Below are positions 34,193-46,752 of a stretch of 64,000 nt of DNA, one piece after another. Below the pieces are notes generated by a model that was given only the letters and a program-made list of their open reading frames with translations, ran no database searches and was not told the DNA's origin. Both the position numbers and the translations under genes were made by a program. Source of the stretch: Curvularia sp. ZM96 (lineage: Eukaryota > Ascomycota > Dothideomycetes > Pleosporales > Pleosporaceae). The DNA lies in assembly GCA_022457065.1 (NCBI GenBank), contig JAJGBQ010000008.1:1116001-1180000 (forward strand), given 5' to 3'. Within the stretch, counting starts at the first letter, position 1, and each line of letters opens with the position of its first letter.

Positions 34193-35931
34193 TTTGCGAC
34201 TAGATGCCCATATGTGGCGGTCTGATCGATATCTTTGGTTGCCGGCTTCGCGAGTATATAGCGGGTTTGTGCAGCGTGTGCGAACACTTGAGGTAGACGT
34301 GCGTTGGAAGCCTCTAAATGAAATAAAGCCAATGTAGACCGAAAAGAAGATGACAAAAAAGAAACAGAGAGGGCGTGGTTGGGATTAGGTATAACGTTGC
34401 CGGTGACGAAGACAAAGTTTTTGTTGATCAATACAAGAATCAGCAAAGAACAGATGATGTGCTTGATTGATGCTGTTACGGAAGCGTGTGGGTCCTCTTA
34501 CCAACCTAATAGGCCAACTCGAGATCATTTAACAAGCAGCTGCGAGGTCCGCACACCAGGCAACGAGGCGAACAGGGAAAAAGTAGGCATTCATGGTTTT
34601 ATGAAGTCCTTCAGGCGCATGCATGTTTCCCAACGCACATGCCATTTCCTTGTTGGCCAGGGGTTTGCACTGGTCGCTTACCATATTCAATACAGTGGTA
34701 ATATTGCGAGAAGTGTTTCTGTCGACAATGATTGTACTTAAGGGGCTTTTCAATCTTGGATCAGGGAATTCATGCCGGATAATTTGTATGGTGTTCCAAT
34801 CACTCCTCGGACCCAACGAGGATGGGAATCAGCATGGTATATGAGCGTCATAGAACTGATATCTGGTGGGTAGAACTAGCATCCTAAGTCGACCTAGTAT
34901 ACGTACGCACCGCTCGGTGGCTCGATCTTAAGACTAGCACTCCTTGAGCACTCCTTGTCGGTGCAATGAAATGGAGGCCGAGGGTTTCAGGTAAACTCCT
35001 CGCCGGTGGCTCCAGTTGGATGGAGAGCACTGGCAGGGAAGGCGTTAGCAGGACTCAAGGAACGTGGCTTCGTCCCCTTATCATCTCCACTATTTGTGCG
35101 ACTAGACGCACTCTCATCCTGTTCAGGCAGCCAACTTTGCCCATCCTCCCTGTCACTCGGCAGTGCTGCCCGTTTCCGCAAGCGAAGGGCACCAAGCACA
35201 CAATCAAACGCGCCCAATTGTCATAGTGTGCCGCTAGCCTGCCACACCGGCTCAGGTGGCATGGTTCGACTCATCCTGCCGCTCTGTGTCCTTTTTGCCG
35301 TGTTCTGTGAGCTTTTGACTCTACGCTTGCATGCGTCTGATTAACATCCATTCCTGAGACCCGGGACGCACCCCGAGGCGAGACAAACACGATGAATACC
35401 GGTTCCTAAAGTGTGACTGCCCAGCATATAAAAAGGGGTCTGTCATGTGCCGCTACTATAAGGCGCATCTGCGACAAAAGAGGACGCCGACTCAGAAGAA
35501 GCGCTCAGCGTGATATCAGAGGTTGTATGTGACCGTGGTAGTTAGCTGCCAGCTCACGGTGGCTGCGAACACGAACCAAGCTTGGCACACAGCCTCTGTG
35601 CGGTCGACAGCGACCACACTTCTGATGATTGGATATGTAATTTTAACATAGCTCTCTTTGATGCATGCATTTCTTTTGTAACTAGATGTTTGAATAATTA
35701 AACCGCCATTGCAATGCGCTAAGCATGGCCAAACACTTCAGACAGTAAGTAAGTAGAGGTAACTATACAGTACTAAACGGCCCAAAAGGCTCTAATCAGT
35801 CAGTGAATCTAGCATTTCAAGCACAGAATCACTCCTCATATTATACAATTAGAAGGCAAGCTGCCAATCTAATCATCGTTGTATGATCCGCTATAGCGTC
35901 ACCTCGCTGTAGATGGGTCGTACTTTCGTTT
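34193..35931. other. Intergenic with coding-like fragments
   Basis: On the minus strand at 34529-34816 a frame reads like real protein (RHEFPDPRLKSPLSTIIVDR, KEMACALGNMHAPEGLH) but has no start, splice context or known family. A second ambiguous open stretch lies at 34987-35340. Both may be relics. Nothing firm elsewhere. Confidence 0.3.
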
Positions 35932-36741
35932 CTACAATCCCTTCTCGATCCAGGCGCGAGCAAGGTTGCCTATGTTTCCAATTGCTGCTCGAGTTAGGGG
36001 ATGATCAAGCAGGGGTTTCTTCTGACGAATCTGGTCTACTAGCTGTGAATCATACGCAACGTCCCATGGGTAAAACCGAACATTCCCTGGTATCGGCCGG
36101 TCCACTGTTAGTATGTCTGAGGCAGAGTTGGATAGATAGGTCACTGGGGAAACTTTCGCAAGACGAGACACAAGTGTTGCATCGTTACGAAGCGAGTATA
36201 GGTAGAAAATTCCTCGGAAGACGAAGTCTGGATCTGCGAGACACCAATGAGGGATGTGAATCCTAACGGAGACACGAGCGTGACCCGCACACCTTTGGAT
36301 AGTCTCAAAGAGTTTGCCCTGGGATGACTCGCTTGCAAAGGATGTGCAACACTTGATGGCAACTGACCGGACCTTTGGAAACTGCTCGAGAAGGATCAGG
36401 CACTGCTCGAACGCATTCACAGTTGAAGAACCTCTTGTAAATACCACGTTACCGTGGGGAGTCAATGCAGAAGATTCGTCACGAAGTTGTCTGCACACAT
36501 GCTTTAGCTGATTGTAGTCGATCCCATGGCACTTTGCCTGCGCCTTTAAGACACGACACGAGCGGTCGTAAAGTTTCGTGAGAACGCTCTTGCGACTCGA
36601 GACGTTCCTCGCCTTTCTAGAAAGCCTCCCTACACCGTTTTTGCCGATGGTGTAAAGGAGTCCCCCAGCATGGTACAATGCGTACTTGTAAATCTCGTCG
36701 CGCAACTCACGCGGGAGCCGAAACAACGGAGATTGCTCCAT
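35932..36741 (-). CDS. 2EXR/F-box-like protein, paralogue 1
   Basis: A 269-aa intronless frame from the ATG at 36741. The N-terminus LFRLPRELRDEIYKYAL is the 2EXR/F-box-like motif; GLLYTIGKNGVGRLSRKARN, then NQLKHVCRQLRDESSAL and a C-terminal ARAWIEKGL follow. The same order of blocks occurs in the gene at 46753-47592. Such proteins are abundant in Pleosporales; some may act as ubiquitin-ligase adaptors, but no function is established. Confidence 0.7.
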   Translation of the reverse strand: MEQSPLFRLPRELRDEIYKYALYHAGGLLYTIGKNGVGRLSRKARNVSSRKSVLTKLYDRSCRVLKAQAKCHGIDYNQLKHVCRQLRDESSALTPHGNVVFTRGSSTVNAFEQCLILLEQFPKVRSVAIKCCTSFASESSQGKLFETIQRCAGHARVSVRIHIPHWCLADPDFVFRGIFYLYSLRNDATLVSRLAKVSPVTYLSNSASDILTVDRPIPGNVRFYPWDVAYDSQLVDQIRQKKPLLDHPLTRAAIGNIGNLARAWIEKGL

Positions 36742-36922
36742 AGTACGGACGCTTTGAATAGAACAGGATGAAGTATGTCATCTTATAAAGGCTGAAGTCG
36801 TAAGCCGTAAGATCATCATGTTTTGTCATTCTTTTCGCTTGATCGAGACTAGGGCGCACAGATCCAGGAAGCTCCAAGGATGTCAATCCAAATATAGAAG
36901 CACACTTAACCCAGTCAGCGCC

Positions 36923-37407
36923 ATGGACAATTGCCGTGGGAATTTCTGTCAAAAGAAGCTCAGCAGTATTCTAAGCTCGATCCAGAACAAAGAGGTTCAT
37001 TTATTGTATGTAAGGTCTAACTTGTGCTCTTTCTCTTAAACAATACTTAACTGCACAAAGATAATCACTCGCAACATAGCAAAAGTGTTTCGGAAGGACA
37101 GGCCAGAAGCAAAGTTAGGCGTGATAAGTGATGATGATGTACGAGGCTTCGTGCAAGAGACAAATAGGCAGATGGCTCAGCAGAAATTCCGTAGGGCAGA
37201 ATTCCATAGGGCAGACTTCGCGTTAATGCGCTGGCGCATCGGCCACGCGTTGGCTAATCTAAGAACCCAAGGTTAGTACTCATAACTTCCTTCTTGCATG
37301 GAAAAGATACTAAAGGTGACTTAGACAAGAACGAGGGTAACAAACAGACACTACAGTCAAACGATGATGATGCAAGTCTACCTTATGACCCTGTCCAGGA
37401 AACATAG
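36923..37407 (+). CDS. Small three-exon gene, 129 aa
   Basis: Exons 36923-37009, 37061-37271 and 37316-37407. Introns are 51 nt (GTAAGG...AAG) and 44 nt (GTTAGT...AAG). All phases fit and the product ends at TAG. The protein starts MDNCRGNFCQKKLSSILSSI, has a central charged helix (DDDVRGFVQETNRQMAQQKF, then WRIGHALANL) and a short acidic tail. No signal peptide, span or known domain. The model rests on splice sites and coding character only. It is divergent to the 2EXR gene at 36741, with 181 bp between starts. Confidence 0.5.
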
Positions 37408-37895
37408 AAAGCTTGGGAAAATAGACAAGAGCGGCACAAATAAAACCGGTTTCCTATTACAGCAGGGATTTTTCATTCCTCGACTTTTAGTGTACTACTA
37501 AACTAAGTATTAAATTCTTAAACATTAGTCCGAGTATCATACCATTATCTTATGTCTAAAAAAGTCAATCCTTCTAGTAGCTTTAAATTCAGAATCAGTT
37601 TGGTCGACCTTCACTGGTGTGAGCAATTAAGGAGATCAAGAAATACTGGTAAATTTTATCTCGTATGGAAGAATGGTACGTGACAGCATGTGCAGATTGT
37701 CGTTTGGTTAATCTTCCACGAAGCATATGCGGGGTCGTCAACGTGCTTGTACTTAGAGGTGACTAGGGTTTCACAGACCCTCACTCACTCACGAAGCAGT
37801 CCTCGTATTCAAATACCACATATATCAGCCCGTGGGCTGGGACAAGAAAAAATATAGGCGCTCGAGTTCGTGCTCTACTCTGGACGTCCGAATAT
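37408..37895. other. AT-rich intergenic
   Basis: 3' ends of two convergent genes. No feature recognised. Confidence 0.4.
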
Positions 37896-40251
37896 CTATT
37901 GATTGTACAGCATGGGGTCGATAGGGCAGTTTTGAATGGAGAGTTCGGAATCATATCCTGTCGCGTTGACGCCCATCTGGTGGTTTTGCGTGTGGCTATG
38001 CGAAGTGGGAATCTGCATGTTACTGTGTCCAACAATTTGCGACCGTGACTGTGACATAGGCGCTTCGTATGGACTAGGTGTCGTCGAGGTGCTTCTGTTG
38101 GCATTGCTCGAGGAATGTGACGTACTGTGCGAAGAGTCGTAAAGCGACAGATCGCCGACGTGGGTGGTGGGGGGTGGGATCATGGATTGCTGAGTCGTGT
38201 TGAAGGGGAGTTGGGCACCGGTTTGGGCGGCCAACCGTCGAATGAGATCGTTGGAATGGTACGAGGGTGACGACGAGGCGGGACTCGCCGAGAAATCTTC
38301 GGTGACATTGGAGCGAAGCGTCCCCGAACCAGTAGCATTAAGGCCGAGCGTCGATGCGGGAACCGTCTGGGGGAGGTTTAGGGATCGGGGAAGCGGTAAA
38401 TTGGGCAGGACTTCTGAGAGTTTGGCCAGTAGGAGAGGAAGGTATCGAGACTGTCCGCCGCGAAGGGTTGATATGAGGGTCAGGAATCGCGATACGTAGT
38501 CGCGAGGGCCAAGGGCAAATGCGTCTGGTGAGAAAGTTGTGCAAGCAACCACATCCGTCAGACAACAGGCTATGTCGAATAATTTCTCGATCTGCAATAC
38601 TGTTAGCTAATGGCTGCGCTGACAGATAAGGTAAAACGCTGCCAGGGTGGGATGTGCAGGGACGACAAGGGGAGGGGGCTAAGCTAGTCAGGGCGTGGAC
38701 GTCAGAGATAGACGTTGGCTAGCGCGGGTCTAGTAAGATCGTAATATGACAGGGATCTCAGCACGAGACGGAGGGGCTGGAGCGGGGATGAACTCCAATG
38801 TTACGACAGGTACATGCGTATGCAAAGGAACCGAGTATACTCACCAAGCCTACGCTGTGTAGTTCCATGGATTGCTGTGAGAATTGGTGGGAAATCGTGA
38901 GGAGATCGCGAGCAATCTCGATCGGGTATTTGAATGTGAGCGGGATGTCGTTCGCGACACTGCTGACGAGCCCTTGGCAGACGCTGAGTTGCCAGGTCTG
39001 TGACCTCAGCCATTGCTGTGTGATACGAATTTGCACTTCTTGTGCTTCGCTGCATTCAAAATATGCCGGCACGGCTTCGGAGAGCTGGGTCTGCACCTGG
39101 GTTATCCAGGCAACGCTCACATGTGTGTTGTGCACCCGATTCCAGAGGTTGATGTACGTATCGTCAATGATCTTGAACATGTTGATCATGAGTTCCAATC
39201 CAACGGCAGTTGGTCGGTCGGAGGGTACTTCTTCCAATGTTGGAGGGTGAATGGTGGGGTGTAATGTGATGGGCCGGTGCTTGTGTAGAGCGTATGTCCT
39301 GCGAAGTCGTTAGAACATGGGCCATGCAAAGTCTAGCGCGTACAAACGCCTGCGTATTGACATACCGCTCCGCCATGAACAAAAGCCAGTATAGGACGCG
39401 CTTTCGTGATACGTCCAAAGGATCGTGCTTGTAGGTTTCCTCGTCATGCATGCCCAACAGTTGCGTGTGTGTTGTAGCCTCCCGGAGGTACGTCCAGGCT
39501 GTGTTCTCCCGTGCCAGTCCAAAGTAGCACCCACTGTAAAACCATGAGGTTAGTACACTTGTGTGGGTGGGATTCTCGCGGTGGTCGTAGCTCTGTCGCA
39601 CGCGCACCGACTCTTCCAAAAGTATGTGGCCAACACCGACGTTTGACATGTGAGCCATCTCGGGGTGAGGTAACACGCTGACTGGAGGTTTGTGGTTGGC
39701 CTGAATCATGACGTATGCGCAGAGGGCAACGATCATGCAGTATGATTCTGTTGAGCGGTCCATGCCAACTGCTGCTTCCTGCGCTCTTTGGCGGTGCAGG
39801 ACCGGCTCTGTGGGGTAGACATGACTGAAGAAGTATTCTATGCAGCTCTCGACGAGAGCGGGGGGTAATAGGCCCTGGGTGCGAGCAAATGTCCCTGGGA
39901 GCGAGCGTCCGTCGAAGCCGAGATCCGTTGGGAATCCAGCAGCAAGCTGGGCGTTACGCTGGGTTTCGCGGAGTTCAGAGAGGACTTTGGCGCGACTGCC
40001 CTTGGGGCCTTTCTTCTGTGGGATCGCATTGTATGTGCATGCCAGACCAGCCGAAACACAATTCTTGCAAGGAGCGGTGAAGGCACTGATGCACTTGACC
40101 TTTCTTCGGTGGCAGCTACAAAATCGAAAGTGTGAGTGGTGATACCGTCAAGAGAGAGAATGTGGGTGTATGAGTGCGCCGACGGTACGTACCTATCGCA
40201 GGCCCGCTTGACCGGAGCAGTCGAGGTAGGATTTAAAACTATACCATTCAT
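37896..40251 (-). CDS. Zn2Cys6 transcription factor, sugar-regulator type
   Basis: Four exons: 40251-40193, 40115-39366, 39298-38845, 38591-37896; 652 aa. The first splice forms the zinc cluster Cys18, Cys21, Cys28, Cys36, Cys39, Cys46 (ACDSCHRRKVKC, then CKNCVSAGLAC), followed by the basic linker PQKKGPKGSRAKV. A fungal_trans middle domain spans about 75-450 (YFFSHVYPTEPVLHRQ, TSWFYSGCYFGLARE, RVLYWLLFMAER, ITQQWLRSQTWQLS, LTFKYPIEIARDLL). Then IEKLFDIACCLTDVVAC and GPRDYVSRFLTLISTLRGG. The tail is Ser/His/Thr-rich. Overall architecture recalls regulators of sugar or polysaccharide use (maltose, arabinose or sucrose type); I cannot choose one, so no symbol is given. Confidence 0.88.
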
Positions 40252-42430
40252 CTTGTTTTGTGAAAACGGGAGTGTGACTTCTCAATATGCGGTGTAGGGA
40301 CATATATCCCCTTGTTCATGTGATTACATAAATGAATACGTTCTAAGACAGAGATAGAAGGAGCTAATAATGTGGAAAATCCGTTCAAGCCTCCACTACT
40401 TCCCTGATCCAGACTCTTCGTCGAGCTGCGCCACCGCAGGCTAGTCCTCGAGTTGCATATATCCTCCGTTTCCCTCCATGGTGTTCTTTTCTACTAACCG
40501 AGATTACAAGAAGCCATCTTTATTGATAACTAGCTCTAGAGCGTGGAGGGAAGAGACACAAGTCAACCATTGGATGGGTAGGGCAAACTGAACCTATCCA
40601 AAGACGCTTGTGTAACGATGTCCGGGCTCAACGTTGCCAGCTTCAGCACCTGGCGCCAGGAGAAACGCTGAATCGTGGGTCTCTTTCGCGCCACTGCAAC
40701 GACAATCCCTCCATGGCTATGCATGTCACGGATGTCAAGGCAGACAGGAGGATCGTTCCACCCATGCATAGGGGTTGACGGCACCTCTGACTGAGCTCGT
40801 GCTACATTCAGCGCAGGGTATCCCGGCTCGACCTATGGGCTGAGTCGAATTAGAAACCATTACTAGAACTTGGCAGCTACTCCTAAATAATCTCGTTTAT
40901 GTACAGACGGAATGGTTGCTCAGTTAGGTTTCTCCAAGGAAGATCCCAGCTCCAAATTCAAGATTCAGCCTACCAAGACTTCCAACATGCACTGAGACAG
41001 TGGGTGATAAGGATATGCACAGGTCACTAGAAGGATTGTCATCTGAGAAATTTTGGATTGCCTTAAATAATATGGAGGGGCCGTACCAATCCAAGGACTG
41101 GCCATCCTTACATTTTCTAGCCAAAGACACGAACGATCTTTGTTAAAGTGAGAGTGGAGACACTCGACCGGGCTCTTAGCCGCAAGGAACCCACTGCTTG
41201 TTGGAGTCATCTGCATTCATGCCCTTCGTTTGATCATGAATTTCCCTACCGCCATGTCAGCTTTCTACAGGTCATTGTCCATACAATTAGAGTAAAGCGT
41301 GCATTATGCCGATACCAAGCCACATGACCCTGATCGGCGCTTATTTCTGTGATGATACTACCCAAGGTCACAAAACCTATAGAGCCTGTTGATTTCTTAG
41401 TCCGATTCGGGACGCACTTGGTCCAGGTGCTCAGGTCCACTTTGCAAGCCGCCATTATGCTATAGGATGAAGCCTCGATGGCGAAGCATTAGCTTGCAGT
41501 AAGTTAATGCTACTATGACCCACATTCGTAACCTAGTAATGACGGCAATAGGCGGATAGTAGCACAAGCTAATGCTGGGTTTACAAGGATATCTTTCGGG
41601 TGTCAGTATTACAACAAAAAGGGGCGGAAGGGTCAGACTTCCCAGCCTTGTTAGAGGCTATGAGATATACATCCTCGACACCGAAACTATCTATCTCCGA
41701 GCTCTTTTGGCTGGTTGATGTTATGACATCCAGTATCTGTTCCTAGCAGACAGGGCTACTGGTCCCGAAGAAGATCATTAAGACGAAGACGGACTACTTC
41801 GACGGCAGGCAATACATGTGTGTTGCCTAACGACGTGCAGCCATGCACGGCACAGAGGGAGCTTGGGCCTCATCAAGGCAGGGATTAACGGCAGTGCGGG
41901 TCATTGATAAACCCCTGTTAGCCTTCGGTTTTGGCCAGCAAGACCATGGAGCCTTGCTGTCATCAATCAAAGTGGACTGGGTGCTTCGCCGTGCTACATG
42001 GCCCTTACACCCCCTGCATACCTGTTGCTAACCTAAAATATGTGGGCGGGAGGCGAGAGCGGAGCACAATCTACGTGGAGACAGGGTAAAGTGATCAGAT
42101 GTTCTGAAACGCTATTATTAAGATGGCCTGGTTCCGTCTCGTGTTTTGTGGAGAAGCCGCGCTCGTACCATAAGCAAAGAAGGATGCTGCGGCTCGGTTA
42201 AAGAAATTCGTCAGAGAGTCGATCTTTATATGGTAATTTCTTCCTAGACTCTCACGTGATTATGTGTATATATCGTTTTAAAAGCCCAAATCAGGGTTAA
42301 ATGTTCCCGCATGCTTACACTATATCAACACATACTAGACCTTATTCATTGCTCCAGATCACTGCCGTTCCTTTGATATATCCTCCCCGCCTTCCTGGCC
42401 ATACCTTACTGCTAAGACGCTCACTGCACT
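40252..42430. other. Gene-free interval of ~2.2 kb
   Basis: Promoter side of the zinc-cluster gene, then sequence with only short frames. No repeats recognised. Confidence 0.4.
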
Positions 42431-43384
42431 ATGCGATCTCCACGGATACCAGACACTGGTGGGATCATCGCTCGACAGTGTGAAGGAGCACAGCAGCCTT
42501 GCTCAAAGAACACTCATTCCAAATCTGGATTGAACAAGCGCAAAAATGACGGAGAAAACACCTCGCCATCTGCTAAACGCCCATGCCTGACACACAACAT
42601 CAATTCAGCATCAGAATTGAATTCGGATTCAGGATGGGATCCGGATTTGGATTCAGAATCCAGTTCACAATCAGATAAAGAGAACAATCCACCTGCAGAT
42701 GAGGCTCCACAGAGTTCCTGCTTGATGAAAACAGACTACACAGATTTCAAGTCTATCCAAGATGGCGGCCGATTACATCTATCAGAAATAGCCTTTGGTT
42801 CTTCTGATGAAGCTGAATGCATGACTCAGCAACCAAGCAATTCACATGCCTCTGATATACTGGCGTCCCCCCCTGAGCAAGATTCGCACTTTGAATATTT
42901 GGAAGACATTGTGCTCCCCAATATATACGAATTTTTCTTTCTCGATCATTCGTGGACTTTGGAAGAAACAATCACCTTCCTTGACCGTCTCTCTGAGCTA
43001 TGGTCCAGAGGTGAAAAGGAATATTGCCAACGCATTGGCGATGACGGAGAATCGGCTTCTGGAGCTTTTCATTTGTGGATCAAAGAGCAACAGCTAAAGG
43101 CCAAAATTTACCACAGTTTGGATAGAGATTCGTATCTCCAGCTCCAGCTTGGTCTACAGCGGCACAAACTCTTCATTCGTACACAATGTAGGGGTATAGC
43201 ATGGGACTACAATGATCTCGTTTGTTCGGCCCTTGGGGCAATAATACCAGGAAGTGATGGTGCACAGCTGTTCAGACACATTTTTCATTTATTTGAAGAG
43301 TTGAGGAAGAAATCTGGTGAGGCTGATGCAGCTACTAGAGCACCTCGCCAGCCCCCCTATTCGGCTGCATGTAACTCAACCTAG
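42431..43384 (+). CDS. Unrecognised 317-aa protein
   Basis: ATG at 42431, one exon. The first ~140 residues are polar and Ser/Asp/Glu-rich with a basic patch (LNKRKNDGENTSPSAKRPC) that could be a nuclear-localisation signal. The second half is helical and hydrophobic (LPNIYEFFFLDHSWTLEETI, LGLQRHKLFIRTQCRGIAW), ending in a Pro/Ala-rich tail. No signal peptide or known motif. Probably a lineage-restricted gene. Confidence 0.55.
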   Translation: MRSPRIPDTGGIIARQCEGAQQPCSKNTHSKSGLNKRKNDGENTSPSAKRPCLTHNINSASELNSDSGWDPDLDSESSSQSDKENNPPADEAPQSSCLMKTDYTDFKSIQDGGRLHLSEIAFGSSDEAECMTQQPSNSHASDILASPPEQDSHFEYLEDIVLPNIYEFFFLDHSWTLEETITFLDRLSELWSRGEKEYCQRIGDDGESASGAFHLWIKEQQLKAKIYHSLDRDSYLQLQLGLQRHKLFIRTQCRGIAWDYNDLVCSALGAIIPGSDGAQLFRHIFHLFEELRKKSGEADAATRAPRQPPYSAACNST

Positions 43385-43908
43385 TCATGTAGTGTGTAAT
43401 TAGTTGATCAATGAAAAACTTTTTACTCTAATAAAAAGGAGCCAGAAAGTAACGCAGTGCAATACTAATTACTGCTATCTGAAAGCGCTCTCTCAGCGCA
43501 GAGCGAAGTCAGAACCCTCTTGCAGGTGGGAAAACTCAAAGCCGTTGTAACTATAGCATCACGTAAGAGTGAAGCTGGGATTGCCAATTACTGTATAAAT
43601 AAGAGAATTTCCGAATTACTTCTTTAGATATTTCACCAACTACTTAGTTATGCACGTCATTTCAACTATTGCAAATCAGGCAAGGCCCACTTGGACATGC
43701 AAACACCCTTAGTATTGTCAGTTCACCTATTGTGCGCGTCAGTATCAGGTTACTTACATCGAATAATAATGAAAAGGGACCAATCTTCTACAGTAAGTCG
43801 TAAGTATGCAAGACCGGTAAAGAACACGTGAAGAACCACTATCAGCTGATGTTCCGCATTTACCCCTTTGGGCTCATCCAGTGTAGGTATGCAAGCGATC
43901 GTGCAGAC
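43385..43908. other. Intergenic
   Basis: Nothing recognised between the 317-aa gene and the 3' end of the decayed CAP-like gene. Confidence 0.35.
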
Positions 43909-44579
43909 TCTACACAGTCACAACAATCCCGATAGAGTGCGCACATCCAATCCCAGAATACTCTTCTAACGTCAAGATCTCTGCGTGACCCGTCCTCTAC
44001 AATCCCAGCCGTCGGACTCACGCCGGCATACGTCATCCAGCCCTAGAGTTTTAGGCTTCTCTCACGACCAAACACCTACAAAAGCATATTCAAATTGTGT
44101 GGTATCGCCAGAGGCCAAGATCTAGCCGAAGGTGCCGGGATTAAGCTTGTGAACCATAATCCTTTGCTGGCTATCACATTGTCCATAGCGCTCGACCCCA
44201 GCTCAGAATCGTATGCAATGGTCTTCATAACCATCTTAGTACGCCACTTGTTGATGACACCCATGTAAAAAGCATTGGAAATCACTGTCCTGCCCGTAGA
44301 TGTAGGGAGCACCAGTGTAGAAGTCAACACAATAGTCAAAGTAGAGGTAGAACGGGTTTCCAGGGCACTACTGGAGGAAATGGGCGGGTCTTGGTTTACC
44401 CCAGTGGCTATTGCAGAGATGCTAAGAACAGAAGACGGTGTGGGAGTAATCCATGCTTCACTCCTGCAGGCTGTGTGCGTTCCGGCAACAGCAGCTTGCA
44501 TGAAGTCACGAGAGGCTGCACAGACTATAGAGAGACAACCAAGTATACCCAGCTCTACGTGCCCTTTAAACAACATCAT
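43909..44579 (-). pseudogene. Decayed CAP/SCP-like secreted protein gene
   Basis: Homologous over its length to the intact gene at 60388-61068. The ATG at 44579, signal-peptide region and Ser/Thr-rich segment (TPSSVLSISAIATGVNQ) are nearly identical. A 1-bp deletion near 44165 shifts frame. In the original frame a TAG at about 44113 replaces a CAG (C-to-T). Downstream homology continues to about 43909 with further changes, including the region matching the GDVCQRESDGW block. Most changes are transitions, compatible with repeat-induced point mutation, though not proof. Confidence 0.85.
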
Positions 44580-44925
44580 TGCGTTTCTTTATGAGACGAA
44601 AGCTAATCAGACACAAGTCGCCTTGCAGAGAGGAGGGAGGTACTGCAAGTAGCAAACAAGATGGAAATTTGTTCCGTTTACATGTATGTGAATGAGACTT
44701 GTGTGCAGCTATGTAAGTTGCTGATTGTTTTCGGTCATATAAGGCCCTGACAAAACGAACTTGGCGAACGATCTCTAATTATATAAACATTTTGTACAAG
44801 CTAACTAACTATTTAGTTACCTCACCTGTCGACCGCATTAACTTGGATCGACCATTTAGTCATAAGCGATTTATCTTGCCAAAAATGCTAATTGTTATGT
44901 GTCGTGCTGTCACGAATATATGGTA

Positions 44926-45121
44926 GAGTGGTTAGCGGTTGCGGCTTCACCTTTGCGTGCAGCATTCCGCAAAATCAGTCATCGTTAGATCGACGACTAA
45001 CCAATAGCATTAATTAGATATTCAGCAGCAGCATCTAGCGCTAAGCCATATATAAAGAGTGAGACTGTCCAAAACTGTTGCGCAGTTGCGTGCAGGGTGA
45101 AGCCGCAATCGCTGGCAACTG
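44926..45121 (+). mobile_element. TA-flanked MITE, copy A (196 bp)
   Basis: Element flanked by TA on both sides (44924-44925 and 45122-45123), with terminal inverted repeats built on TTAGCG-TTGCGGCTTCACC. The left end (GAGTGGTTAGCGG) has diverged from the consensus. The interior aligns with copies C and D (GCAGCATT, GCGCTAAGC, CGCAG-TGCGTG). No coding capacity. TA target duplication and short length point to a Tc1/mariner-type non-autonomous element. Confidence 0.85.
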
Positions 45122-45434
45122 TACGTGAATATCGACCATCTAGCAAAGAGAAGGATTATGCGGGAACATATATCCATCAGAAGCCAGTCAGATTGGTAAA
45201 TCTAACAACTTCGAGATAACGTGCGTGTTGCCGTGCTGTTGGAATTGTATATAGGCCACATGTCTACACACGTAGGAATGTAAGCAGCTTATTCGAGTTA
45301 TTCCGCACGATGACTTGCACAACAGTAAGTCAATCGAAAAGAAGTGATCCAAACAATGTACCGAGCTTACAATAGGCATCTAAATCGCTATAAAAATAGT
45401 AGAAGACAGGGTATTTTTATGTCTACAGAGATTA

Positions 45435-45618
45435 CTATGATTAGCGATTACGGCTTTACCCTTACGCATAGCTGCGCAACATACTTGAGAAGCCCTACTT
45501 TCAGTACATAGCTTAGCGCAAGCAGTCAGCTGAACATTGTTGGACAATCTTCAGTCTTATAATGACGAAACTTTTAGAACGCTACCTGCAGGGGTGAAGC
45601 CGCAATCACTAATCATTG
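45435..45618 (-). mobile_element. TA-flanked MITE, copy B (184 bp, inverted)
   Basis: Same family in opposite orientation to the other copies; flanking TA at 45433-45434 and 45619-45620. Ends read CTATGATTAGCGATTACGG and, reversed, CAATGATTAGTGATTGCGG. Located 313 bp right of copy A. Confidence 0.85.
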
Positions 45619-46752
45619 TATACCCCGATCACAATGATCATCCAGGGAGAAAAAGAATGATTATGGGTACAATGCTACCTTTTTTCCCATCACTCACCAT
45701 TCCCTCATGAACGTGGATATTATGAGAGCATTCCAGATAGGCGATTAGAAGGATAACAAGACTAGGCAAGAGATCCTTGGCATCGGGCCAAAGGAAAGGA
45801 GCATTGTGAAAAGTCATCTTCTGGTTTTCTCGAAACGAAGGAGAGGTATATAATAGAAGGACACAACAAAGAGTTAGTCATGGTATAGCATCCATAGAAC
45901 GGCAAATTTTGATATTGCTATCGCATATAATCGTTCTCCCGTATTCTCAAAAGGGCTGTACTGCTGTCGGGCGTGCCGTACCACGTGATAACTCGTTCTG
46001 GAGGGTTTCATAGCCAACGCATGCTAGTGAGATCTGTCGTACCTATTAGCCATGCGATGATGAGAATGACGGGCAGCCGTGAGTACCCTGAGACACCTCT
46101 CTCTACTAGCTTTGCTATCAGATCTTGCGATGCTGTAACGTCGGAGCTTTGTTTACCAGCAAGAGCTTCATAAGCTATCGGATAACGTGCCATGGCGCTA
46201 TGTTCTCTTGACACTTCGCTTCTGCTTGTAGTTCTTCGTCAAACTTGAATATTCTAATTTCGTCTTCTGGAGCGTATTCTGGCCGTTGGACTAATGCCAC
46301 TTTTCGTTTTGGGCGTGCCATGTGGAGGGGACGTTGAGGTTTCTTGGGCAGCGAGAATTTTGACATTGTCGTTTAAACCCTGGCGTCGAATTCTTTTTCG
46401 CTGGATACTAGAATCAATGAGAACAATAGGAATCGTCTGCTTCTTAGACCTTCTTTGTCTTTAGAGGCCTGCCGACCGCTACTCTTAGTAGCGCGAGATA
46501 TTCTTGTATGCATGTTGAGAACTAGCGAGGTGGCACGATAGCTAATTCTGCTTACTAGCTGCTAGATATCAGCTGATGAAAGTTAATGGCCGCTGTATTT
46601 GCCACACACTCGTGTTTGACCCACAAGCGAGCCTTATTCTTGGGCACAGCATCAGAAATCTTATTCTGGTCACGTCTAAGTAAAGCATGCTTGGGAAGAT
46701 TGTAGACGAACGACCTAGTGGTCAACCATACCCTCGTCCTATCTGTCAGACG

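Larger units (their letters stand above)
44580..46752. other. MITE-bearing intergenic region
   Basis: Holds MITE copies A and B. At 46008-46366 (minus) two overlapping short frames look partly coding (RPEYAPEDEIRIFKFDEELQ in one, GKQSSDVTASQDLIAKLVER in the other). They may be a frameshifted relic. Nothing else firm. Confidence 0.4.

Noticed and set aside
44926..44955. tRNA A-box look-alike GTGGTTAGCGG
   Set aside because: It is the terminal repeat of a MITE, present in inverted form at the other end.
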